Assembly: GCA_016926595.1 (NCBI GenBank)
Contig: JAFGOG010000469.1
Span: forward strand, 1 to 11,207
Length of the DNA: 11,207 nucleotides
Direction of reading: 5' to 3'
DNA from: Anaerolineae bacterium
GTDB lineage: Bacteria; Chloroflexota; Anaerolineae; JAAYZQ01
In this document: positions 1 to 5,198 of the stretch, piece by piece
How positions within the stretch are numbered: the first letter of the stretch is position 1
Layout: each line of letters opens with the position of its first letter
Position numbers and translations under genes: made by a program
The notes under the pieces: model-generated
What the model was told of the DNA's origin: nothing
Database searches by the model: none
What the model saw: the letters and a program-made list of their open reading frames with translations, nothing else

Positions 1-366
1 GGCTGCGCCAAGTATCGCTACAACAAGCTCGACCTGGGCGACATTGGCGGGATCCCGCGCGTGCTTGACGCCGGGCAGTGCAACGACTCGTACTCGCTGG
101 CCTACATCGCCCTGCAGCTCAAGGAGGCTTTTGGCCTGGAGGACATCAACGATCTGCCGATCGCCTATGACATTGCCTGGTACGAGCAGAAAGCAGTGAT
201 CGTCCTGCTGGCGCTGCTCTACCTGGGCGTCAAGCACATCCGCCTGGGGCCATCGCTGCCCGCCTTTGTCTCGCCAGGCGTGCTGGATGTGCTGGTCAAG
301 CATTTTGACATCAAGCCGATCGCCGGCGTAGAGCAAGACCTGGCCGCGATCGTCGCCGGGAACTAG
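1..366 (+). CDS. hcp: Hydroxylamine reductase / hybrid cluster protein, C-terminal part (5' end outside window)
   Basis: This is the last 121 codons of the hybrid cluster protein, a cytoplasmic Fe-S-O enzyme linked to hydroxylamine reduction and NO detoxification. The frame is open from base 1 and ends with TAG at 364-366. The fragment begins GCAKYRYNK. Three expected ligands of the hybrid cluster are present with family spacing: Cys at fragment residue 2, Cys at 27 (AGQCNDSY) and Glu at 62 (WYEQKAV). Those gaps of 25 and 35 match Cys434, Cys459 and Glu494 of the Desulfovibrio enzyme. The end ([18 protein letters not shown]) is typical of full-length Hcp, so the 3' end looks intact. The gene converges on the ECF operon. 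No T-rich intrinsic terminator is seen for it, only hairpins in the 219-bp gap. The N-terminal Cys cluster is outside the window, so the Hcp class cannot be judged. Confidence 0.95.
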   Translation, partial: GCAKYRYNKLDLGDIGGIPRVLDAGQCNDSYSLAYIALQLKEAFGLEDINDLPIAYDIAWYEQKAVIVLLALLYLGVKHIRLGPSLPAFVSPGVLDVLVKHFDIKPIAGVEQDLAAIVAGN

Positions 367-387
367 CCGGCAGCCGTCGCCTGGACA

Positions 388-448
388 AGGTGCCAGGCAC
401 TAGGCGGCCCCCGCCGGGCGGCGGGATCCGCGCAAGTGCCTGGCACCT
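388..448. repeat. Long inverted repeat (14-bp perfect arms) after hcp
   Basis: Arms AGGTGCCAGGCACT (388-401) and AGTGCCTGGCACCT (435-448) are exact reverse complements. Each arm also contains the near-palindrome TGCCAGGCA. The 33-nt spacer is itself GC-rich and partly self-complementary. No T-run follows on either strand, so it is not a standard intrinsic terminator. It could be a REP-like element or an mRNA 3'-end stabiliser for hcp. Its mobility and copy number cannot be judged here. Confidence 0.7.
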
Positions 449-479
449 GGCGTGTGCCAAACATGTACGCCAGGCGGAT

Positions 480-497
480 CGAGCACTCGCGTGCTCG
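480..497. repeat. Short perfect hairpin, CGAGCAC-TCGC-GTGCTCG
   Basis: Seven-bp perfect arms (480-486 and 491-497) enclose a 4-nt loop between hcp and the end of the ECF operon. No T-run follows on the + strand. It may contribute to hcp mRNA 3'-end formation, but its role is unknown. Confidence 0.45.
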
Positions 498-503
498 TCC
501 AAC

Positions 504-538
504 AAAAAACGGCGGCATCTCGAAAGGAGACACCGCCG
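504..538 (-). terminator. Intrinsic terminator of the ECF operon
   Basis: On the minus strand a 12-bp stem (538-527 with 521-510, two G-U wobbles) closes a 5-nt CTTTC loop. It is followed directly by six T's (509-504). It lies 47 bp past the S-component stop codon and ends the five-gene minus-strand operon. Confidence 0.9.
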
Positions 539-585
539 GCAACGACCAGGCAAAGCACGCCCCTAACGTGGCAAGCGAACACACG

Positions 586-1131
586 TCAGCGTTTTTCGGC
601 CAGGTAGGCAAAGAAACCGGCTCTTCTGAGCGCCTTGAGCGTCAGCGCACCGAGTATGCCGCCCAGTGCACCCCAGACGACATAGTTCACCAGCGACCAT
701 GCCAATCCCAGCGCTACAAAGCCCAGCGGCACACCGGTCAGGACGCCCAGCACCCACTTGATCACAAACTTGCCCAGGTGTCCGATCGCTCCGGCTAGCG
801 CCGCCGTCAGGATGTTTTCAGGTTTCTGCAGCAGCCAGAGCGCCAGGTCAGTGCTTACCCCGACCATCGTATAGGACAACAAGGTGTTCAGCGCACCAAA
901 ATCACCCATACCCAGGAACGCAGCCAGGATCCCCGAGGTAAGCCCGACAAGGCTGGATGCACCGTGCTTGGGGACGATGCCGGCAGCAACGATGACGATG
1001 GCCATCCAAAAGAGCCCCGAATGGCCGGGAAGCTGTAGAGGTAGCCGGAACGCGATCTTGGCGACGACGACCAGGGCGGAAAACATGGCCAGCAAGATAA
1101 GCTCAAACGTTGTCAAGTACAGTTTCTTCAT
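586..1131 (-). CDS. ECF transporter S component (substrate-binding membrane subunit), substrate unknown
   Basis: The product is a 181-aa, almost wholly hydrophobic protein with about six predicted membrane segments, the usual size for an S component. Such subunits bind a micronutrient and dock onto the shared T/A module. The conserved-looking core LPGHSGLFW near residue 34 and the following Gly-rich helices (GLTSGILAAFLG) fit an S component. I cannot assign it to a ligand-known class such as ThiT, RibU, BioY or CbiM. The start is set by an ATGA overlap with the upstream gene (1128-1131). The open frame runs upstream to 1170, but that extension is inside the previous gene and lacks family character. 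It is the last gene of the riboswitch-controlled operon and is followed by a strong terminator. A link to Mo/W cofactor chemistry is inferred from regulation only. Confidence 0.8.
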   Translation of the reverse strand: MKKLYLTTFELILLAMFSALVVVAKIAFRLPLQLPGHSGLFWMAIVIVAAGIVPKHGASSLVGLTSGILAAFLGMGDFGALNTLLSYTMVGVSTDLALWLLQKPENILTAALAGAIGHLGKFVIKWVLGVLTGVPLGFVALGLAWSLVNYVVWGALGGILGALTLKALRRAGFFAYLAEKR

Positions 1132-1613
1132 GGCGTCCAGACCTCGATCTTGTCCACATCCTGTATCCACTCGTCCCGTACGTCCAGCCGTTCAAGGGTC
1201 GACACCAGCTTGAGCGTACTCCTCCCGGACAGATCAAACAGAACCCTGTTGGCCACGTCATCAACCTCGGCCCAGGTCAGTTCGACGGACTTGCCCCGGC
1301 TGCTGCTGCTCACAACGATCTGGGTATCGGGTTGCAGCGTGCCCTTTTTCAGGCGCAGGATCAGCACTTTGCGCAGCAGCCATCCCTCTTGTGTCTTGCC
1401 CTCCTCGGCATCGACAAAGCTCACCTTTTCCAGCTTTTCCAGGTCGATGGGCAAGAACCTTCCGCTCAAATCCCCATCCAGATAAATGGGGATGCTTCCC
1501 GGTTCCAGCACAGCGGCTCGGCTCCGTCGCCAAGCGTCAATGCCCAGTACCAAGCCTGCCACGACCACGATGATGGCGGCTGCGATCAAGGACCGTTTTT
1601 GTGTTTGATTCAT
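1128..1613 (-). CDS. Membrane-anchored protein with predicted sulfite-oxidase-like (molybdopterin-binding) fold
   Basis: The product has 161 aa. Residues 8-26 form one hydrophobic N-terminal anchor (IAAAIIVVVAGLVLGI), and the remaining roughly 130 residues would lie outside the membrane. The soluble part has no lipobox. Its pattern parallels the C-terminal domain of TupA in this window: an initial strand, a 'T.xGW/T.TG..L..LL' helix start, 'VVSSSSRGKSVELTWAEV', and an ending of the type '..V.xIEV'. That pattern is reminiscent of the small Oxidored_molyb domain family, but the catalytic Cys that ligates Mo in sulfite oxidase is not obvious; in fact I see no Cys in this protein. A binding rather than redox role is therefore likely. 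It sits between the T and S genes, 20 bp after the T gene and overlapping the S gene by 4 bp. The fold assignment is by eye and tentative; the gene itself is certain. Confidence 0.7.
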   Translation of the reverse strand: MNQTQKRSLIAAAIIVVVAGLVLGIDAWRRSRAAVLEPGSIPIYLDGDLSGRFLPIDLEKLEKVSFVDAEEGKTQEGWLLRKVLILRLKKGTLQPDTQIVVSSSSRGKSVELTWAEVDDVANRVLFDLSGRSTLKLVSTLERLDVRDEWIQDVDKIEVWTP

Positions 1614-1633
1614 TCCCTATGCCTCTGTCGATT

Positions 1634-2359
1634 CTACCATAGAATGAGGGTGACAACGATGGCAGCAGCCAAACCGACCAGCATCCAGTCCCACCACCGC
1701 ATCGCCAGTTGGCGGTATGCGTGGCGATGCGGCGAGTCAAAGCCGCGTGCACACGCCGCTTCGGTCATCGCCCACGCGCGGCGTGTGGTGAGCACGATCG
1801 CCGGCACGGTCATCGCCACCCAATCTCGTAGCCTGAAAAGGATGCTCCGCAGCCCATGCACTTGGCCGAGCGCGCCGCGCGACAACTGCGCTTCGTGGAT
1901 CGCGTGCCATTCCTCGCTCAACAGGTTCACGCTCTGGAACGCCAGGCTCAGGCTAAAGGCATAACGATAAGGAACGCGCAGCCTCTCCAGCGCCAGACGA
2001 AGCTCGTCCGGCGTCGTCGTGCTCACAAAGAGCGTAAACACGCTGGCCAACATGATCACGCGCAGGGTGACGATCACAGCCAGATCGAGGCCCACGAGCA
2101 GCCAGTCCACTACAAACAGCATGACCAGCAGCCACCTGAGCCGCCAGACCTGCTGCGCCGCTGCCGGCAGCAGGCGGGCCCATAACAGGACGAGCAGGTA
2201 TAACCCCATGAACATCGCCAGGCGTTCCAGGGGAAGCATCACCGCCAACGACGCGCATGTGCTCAGCGCAAGCTTGGTGCGCGGATCAGCCCTGCACAGG
2301 GGCGACCCCTCCACTCGGCCTGGCACATAGAAACGGCGATGTGCAGCACGGTTGCTCAT
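1634..2359 (-). CDS. ECF transporter T component (energy-coupling transmembrane protein, EcfT/CbiQ-like)
   Basis: The 241-aa integral membrane protein couples the ATPases to the S component. The N-terminal DPRTKL (25-30) is characteristic, hydrophobic helices fill about 31-113, and the cytosolic coupling helices carry the two signature Arg motifs, SRG (160-162) and ARG (204-206, AACARGF). Two C-terminal hydrophobic stretches close the protein. The start at 2359 is chosen because it overlaps the upstream stop as ATGA (2356-2359). The longer frame to 2410 would run back into the ATPase gene. It is the third gene of the operon. Confidence 0.9.
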   Translation of the reverse strand: MSNRAAHRRFYVPGRVEGSPLCRADPRTKLALSTCASLAVMLPLERLAMFMGLYLLVLLWARLLPAAAQQVWRLRWLLVMLFVVDWLLVGLDLAVIVTLRVIMLASVFTLFVSTTTPDELRLALERLRVPYRYAFSLSLAFQSVNLLSEEWHAIHEAQLSRGALGQVHGLRSILFRLRDWVAMTVPAIVLTTRRAWAMTEAACARGFDSPHRHAYRQLAMRWWDWMLVGLAAAIVVTLILW

Positions 2360-3774
2360 CCGATCTGTTCCAATACCCAATCGGGCACGGTCAGCCCTGC
2401 CCGTGTCCATGATGCTTTGTCGCGCAACACTTCGTCAGGGGGCCCGTCGGCGACAAAGCCGGTCTCGCCTAACAGCAGCAAGCGATCGGCCTGCGCGGCC
2501 AGCGACAGGTCGTGCGTGGTCATCACGACCAGACGCCCGGTGTGAGCCAATGCCCGCGCCAGTTGGATGAGACGCGCCTTGTGCGCTGCATCTTGTCCCA
2601 ACGCAGGTTCGTCTAGCAGCACACCGTGCGACGGCTTGCGCATCAAAGCGATGGCCAACGCCACTCGCTTTTTCTCCCCCTCGCTCAACAAGAGCGGGGG
2701 CGTACTCTTGTACTCGCGGAGACCCAGTGCGCTGATGAGCCAGCGATGCCATGCCAGGTCCGGATCGGACACCTTGTACAGGATCTCTTCGTTGACGGTA
2801 GCGTTGAACAATTGCAGGTCTGGGTTCTGAAAGACCATCGCCAGGTCGGGTTGTTTGCCGCCGACCTGGACTGTGCCCCTAAAGTGTTGCAGTCCCGCCA
2901 GCGCGCGCAACAGTGTCGTCTTGCCCACGCCGTTACGTCCGGCGATCGACAGCACCTGGCCGCTCGCAGCAGAAAACTCTAGGCCGTGCAGGACATCTCG
3001 GCTGCCCAGGCGGACGCTCAGGCCACGCACATCCAGCGTAAACGGCTCGACATGTCGCCACGCCAGGCGCTCTGTTGGCAGATGCCTTTCGGCATGCTCG
3101 GCCTCTGGATCGCCCAGGTCAATGACCCTGATCCCGGGAATGCGCTGCAGAGGCTCGGTACGGTGCTCACAGATGATGATACTTGTGCCCCTTCTCGATA
3201 GCTCTGCCAGGTGCGTGACCAGGCTCTCCATCGCCATGCTATCCAGCATCGAGAGCGGTTCGTCGAGCACCAATGCTGCGGGCCTGCGGGCGGAGATCGC
3301 CGCCAGTGCCAGGCGCTGCTGCTCGCCGCCGGACAGCGCCAGGGGAGAGCGGTCTCGCAGATCGTGTAGTCCAAAGCCGGTCAATGACTCTTCCAGCCGC
3401 GCGCCGATCTCGCTGCGCGGCAGGCCCAGGGTCTCCAGTCCAAAAACGATCTCTTCTTCTACGGTGGACGCGAGCATCTGCGATGCAGGGTTCTGGAAGA
3501 CCATTCCCATCCGCTCGGTCAGCCGCCACAGCGGCGCGCCGGCGGTGTCCAGGCCGTCGACCACGACCCTGCCGCCCAGGTCACCGCGGTAAAGGTGTGG
3601 GATCAGGCCGGCTAAACAGCGGGCGAACGTGCTCTTGCCGCACCCGGATGGGCCGGTGAGCAGGACCACTTCCCCGGCGCGGACGTCGAGCGCCGCCAGT
3701 TCCAGGCTGCGTGTATGCTGCGGATATCGGTAGGAGAGTTCCTCAACGTGGATCAGGCTGTCGACATCCAACAT
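2356..3774 (-). CDS. ECF transporter energizing ATPase, two fused nucleotide-binding domains (EcfA-A' / CbiO-like)
   Basis: The 472-aa protein carries both ATPases of an ECF module in one chain. NBD1 has Walker A GPSGCGKST (41-49), Q-loop VFQNPASQ (92-99), signature LSGGEQQR (147-154), Walker B ALVLDEP (167-173) and switch His204. NBD2 has Walker A GRNGVGKTT (279-287), VFQNPDLQ (314-321), signature LSEGEKKR (363-370, Glu in place of the usual second Gly), Walker B GVLLDEP (384-390) and His421. All catalytic residues are present in both halves, so both sites look hydrolysis-competent. The ATG abuts the TGA of the upstream TiaS-like gene with no gap (3775/3774), and the stop overlaps the T gene by 4 bp, indicating translational coupling. 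Fused A-A' proteins are typical of several dedicated or shared ECF systems. Confidence 0.93.
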   Translation of the reverse strand: MLDVDSLIHVEELSYRYPQHTRSLELAALDVRAGEVVLLTGPSGCGKSTFARCLAGLIPHLYRGDLGGRVVVDGLDTAGAPLWRLTERMGMVFQNPASQMLASTVEEEIVFGLETLGLPRSEIGARLEESLTGFGLHDLRDRSPLALSGGEQQRLALAAISARRPAALVLDEPLSMLDSMAMESLVTHLAELSRRGTSIIICEHRTEPLQRIPGIRVIDLGDPEAEHAERHLPTERLAWRHVEPFTLDVRGLSVRLGSRDVLHGLEFSAASGQVLSIAGRNGVGKTTLLRALAGLQHFRGTVQVGGKQPDLAMVFQNPDLQLFNATVNEEILYKVSDPDLAWHRWLISALGLREYKSTPPLLLSEGEKKRVALAIALMRKPSHGVLLDEPALGQDAAHKARLIQLARALAHTGRLVVMTTHDLSLAAQADRLLLLGETGFVADGPPDEVLRDKASWTRAGLTVPDWVLEQIG

Positions 3775-4464
3775 TCAATCTAGCTTGAGCGGCTGCCAAT
3801 GGTCCGCCGCCTGCTCCACGATGGCAATAGGCTGCCCGCCACGTCGAGCAGGGCGCAGTTTGTTTGTCTGCACCAGTCCTTCTGTCACCGGCTGCCCATC
3901 GACGGTCCGGACGGCGGCAATTCCGGCTGCCAGAAGAGTCGACACCGGCTGCAGGCCGCTCAGTTCGCGAGAACGTCCGACGAGCACATAGCGACCATCC
4001 TCTCCACAGGCCGCCAGTCCAACCGCTGCCAGCGCCCCGATGACGCCGCTCTCATCGCCGCCCAGGCCGAGCAGCGGCAAGCGGTTCTCCTCCGCAAGCG
4101 CGCGTGCCTCTGCCTGCGCGACGATCTCGCGCTGTGCACGCCGTCCAAAGCCAGTGATCGGGGCCGCTAGGGGCAGGGCAGCTACGCAGAGGCCGGGGTC
4201 GCTGCCATCCTGAAAGTCAGCCAGCATGAGCGTCTTGACGCGCAGGAACAATTCGTCCAGGTCAGGTTCTTTGCAGCCGTCGAGCAGGATCGCCGAGCAA
4301 CTGTTGTTTTTTGTACAGGGCACTCTCGGATCGAGCAGTAGCTGGTGGCGCGTCACGCCAAGCAACCCATAGTCGACGCTGAGCTGGGCAGCGATTTCGC
4401 GCGCGAGGTGCCCTGTGCCGCGTGAAGCCAATACGTCTGTGTCATCCAGTCCAATCAAGATCAT
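3775..4464 (-). CDS. TiaS-like protein with GLDDTD motif (kinase-like plus ferredoxin-like part; lacks OB-fold and Zn domains)
   Basis: The 229-aa protein resembles the first half of archaeal TiaS, the ATP-dependent enzyme that joins agmatine to cytidine 34 of tRNA-Ile2. Visible hallmarks are the N-terminal GLDDTD (5-10), GTGHLAREIA (16-25), a DPRVPCTKNNSCSA segment (45-58) matching the TiaS 'NPNVPWKT.GNGA' region, GDESGVIGALAAVGLAA (136-152) and a C-terminal QPVTEGLVQTNKLRPARRGG. The OB-fold and zinc-finger tRNA-binding parts of TiaS are absent, so a tRNA substrate is doubtful. A small-molecule ATP-dependent enzyme is the more likely role. The ATG at 4464 gives the family N-terminus MILIGLDDTD; an in-frame TTG at 4485 is the alternative. 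It is the first gene after the riboswitch, and its stop abuts the ATPase start. The name TiaS should not be transferred as a function. Confidence 0.75.
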   Translation of the reverse strand: MILIGLDDTDVLASRGTGHLAREIAAQLSVDYGLLGVTRHQLLLDPRVPCTKNNSCSAILLDGCKEPDLDELFLRVKTLMLADFQDGSDPGLCVAALPLAAPITGFGRRAQREIVAQAEARALAEENRLPLLGLGGDESGVIGALAAVGLAACGEDGRYVLVGRSRELSGLQPVSTLLAAGIAAVRTVDGQPVTEGLVQTNKLRPARRGGQPIAIVEQAADHWQPLKLD

Positions 4465-4528
4465 CGTAAACGTCCATCCATTCAATCATCCAGGGTTTTC
4501 TGCCCCTCACCTCTCGCATCTTGGCCAG

Positions 4529-4561
4529 AAACACAAAACGGCGTCCCCACTGGAGACGCCG
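4529..4561 (-). terminator. Riboswitch-associated intrinsic terminator of the ECF operon leader
   Basis: On the minus strand a 10-bp GC-rich stem (4561-4552 with 4548-4539, one T-G wobble) closes a 3-nt loop. It is followed by TTTTGTGTTT (4538-4529). It lies between the aptamer and the first gene, so it is the likely expression platform for transcriptional control. The stem sequence (CGGCGTC/GACGCCG) is nearly the same as the terminator behind the second riboswitch. Confidence 0.85.
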
Positions 4562-4604
4562 CTCACGCAACGCCTAAAGGCAAGGCTGCCTGCCATGACG
4601 CTGC

Positions 4605-4721
4605 CTGACGCATCTCCTTTCCAGACACGGGAGGCATCGCCGTTTCCAGCGACACCCTATCGCCCAATGCCCATAGGCTCGATTGGCTGTTAGGACAGTT
4701 GGGTCGGAGATGAGGTATCAG
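4605..4721 (-). promoter_or_regulatory. Moco/Tuco (molybdenum or tungsten cofactor) riboswitch aptamer, copy 1
   Basis: The minus-strand RNA from 4721 to 4605 shows a closing stem (CATCTCC with GGAGATG, continuing as CTGA with TCAG) and an arm CCCAA/TTGGG (4703-4699, 4667-4663). A 6-bp hairpin is capped by a GAAA tetraloop (4646-4643). A near-canonical GAAA receptor is formed by CCTAAC (4694-4689) and TATGG (4675-4671), followed by the conserved GCCTCCCGTG...GGAAAGGAG block (4635-4614). The tetraloop/receptor pair and the CCTCCC/AAGGAG block are as I remember them for the Moco RNA motif, and the second copy here precedes a tungstate importer. The ligand (Moco, or the tungsten form) cannot be decided by eye. 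It sits 5 bp after the expected start of transcription and upstream of the terminator at 4529-4561. Confidence 0.82.
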
Positions 4722-4732
4722 ATTATGCATGG

Positions 4733-4761
4733 ATTATACATGATCTTGCTCGGAAGGGCAA
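4733..4761 (-). promoter_or_regulatory. Sigma-70-type promoter of the ECF operon
   Basis: On the minus strand TTGCCC (4761-4756), a 17-bp spacer and a perfect TATAAT (4738-4733) are followed within about 7 nt by the riboswitch leader. The arrangement matches the promoter of the tup operon (TTGCGC-17-TATAAT), including the bases ATG directly before TATAAT. Confidence 0.85.
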
Positions 4762-4786
4762 AAGCCCGCTCACCTCTCTCGGGCTT
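4762..4786. promoter_or_regulatory. Inverted repeat between divergent promoters (possible operator)
   Basis: AAGCCCG (4762-4768) and CGGGCTT (4780-4786) are exact reverse complements with an 11-bp spacer. They lie between the -35 box of the minus-strand ECF promoter (ends 4761) and that of the + strand orphan gene (begins 4792). With one bulge the arms extend into GGCA/TGCC. The position suits a regulator acting on both promoters, but no regulator gene is in the window. Confidence 0.4.
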
Positions 4787-4791
4787 GCCAA

Positions 4792-4820
4792 TTGACATGG
4801 AAATCCGTCTGGCGTACACT
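4792..4820 (+). promoter_or_regulatory. Sigma-70-type promoter of the small orphan gene
   Basis: A perfect TTGACA (4792-4797), a 17-bp spacer and TACACT (4815-4820) precede the small gene at 4876 with a leader of about 50 nt. It runs divergently from the ECF operon promoter. Unlike the two minus-strand operons, no aptamer follows it. Confidence 0.75.
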
Positions 4821-4875
4821 ACTGGCGTGGGAACACCTGCTATGCCGCTTGACGCTCGAAGGAAAGGAGTTCAGC

Positions 4876-5118
4876 ATGGCCAAGATATTCATTCGCCAAC
4901 GGCGGGACGTCACCGAAGGAAAGCAGCGTCCCCGCTTTGCCGTCGTTGCCGTCCAGGGCGCAGACCTGCAGTTCTACCGCCCCTTTCTCCGGCGTGTGGA
5001 GCTGGAACAGATCGCTGCTGAGACCGGCGCCGAGATCGTCTATCTGCCCGTTGGAGAGCACAGTCGAGAGGGACAAAGGGACGAGCAAAGGGGCCGCCGC
5101 CACCGCGATCAGGAGTGA
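4876..5118 (+). CDS. Small conserved-looking protein of unknown function (80 aa)
   Basis: ATG at 4876 has a strong ribosome-binding site (GGAAAGGAG, 4861-4869, 6-nt spacing), so it is preferred over the longer frame beginning at 4792 inside the promoter. Residues 1-58 look like a compact alpha/beta domain: an initial strand (MAKIFIR), a basic RQRRDVTEGKQRPRF turn, a strand FAVVAVQG, a helix LRRVELEQIAAETG and a strand AEIVYL. Residues 60-80 are a very charged, probably disordered tail. There is no signal peptide, membrane segment or Cys. I do not recognise the family. It is transcribed from its own promoter and lies between the two riboswitch-controlled operons, which suggests but does not show a link to Mo/W metabolism. 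Confidence 0.8.
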   Translation: MAKIFIRQRRDVTEGKQRPRFAVVAVQGADLQFYRPFLRRVELEQIAAETGAEIVYLPVGEHSREGQRDEQRGRRHRDQE

Positions 5119-5130
5119 GGCGTGCCCTTG

Positions 5131-5184
5131 AGAAAAAGGTGCGTGGTTGGGAAGCCGGGCACCCGGCTTCCCAACCACGCACCT
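5131..5184 (-). terminator. Terminator of the tup operon: perfect 23-bp stem
   Basis: Arms 5137-5159 and 5162-5184 are exact reverse complements separated by only 2 nt. On the minus strand the stem is followed by TTTTTCT (5137-5131), so it terminates tupBCA 14 bp past the tupA stop. On the + strand, where the orphan gene ends at 5118, there is no T-run after the stem. It may still act as a bidirectional barrier between the convergent genes. Confidence 0.85.
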
Positions 5185-5198
5185 GGGTCACCTGTGAC

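Noticed and set aside
1110..1964. 284-aa open frame on the + strand opposite the T component and the anchored protein
   Set aside because: It is the antisense shadow of two well-supported coupled genes; it has no ribosome site, recognisable motif or plausible composition.
586..3774. Assignment of the ECF operon to cobalt/nickel (CbiMNQO) or another named vitamin transporter
   Set aside because: No CbiM/CbiN-type sequence with an N-terminal metal-binding His is present, and the S component shows no ligand-class motif I can name.
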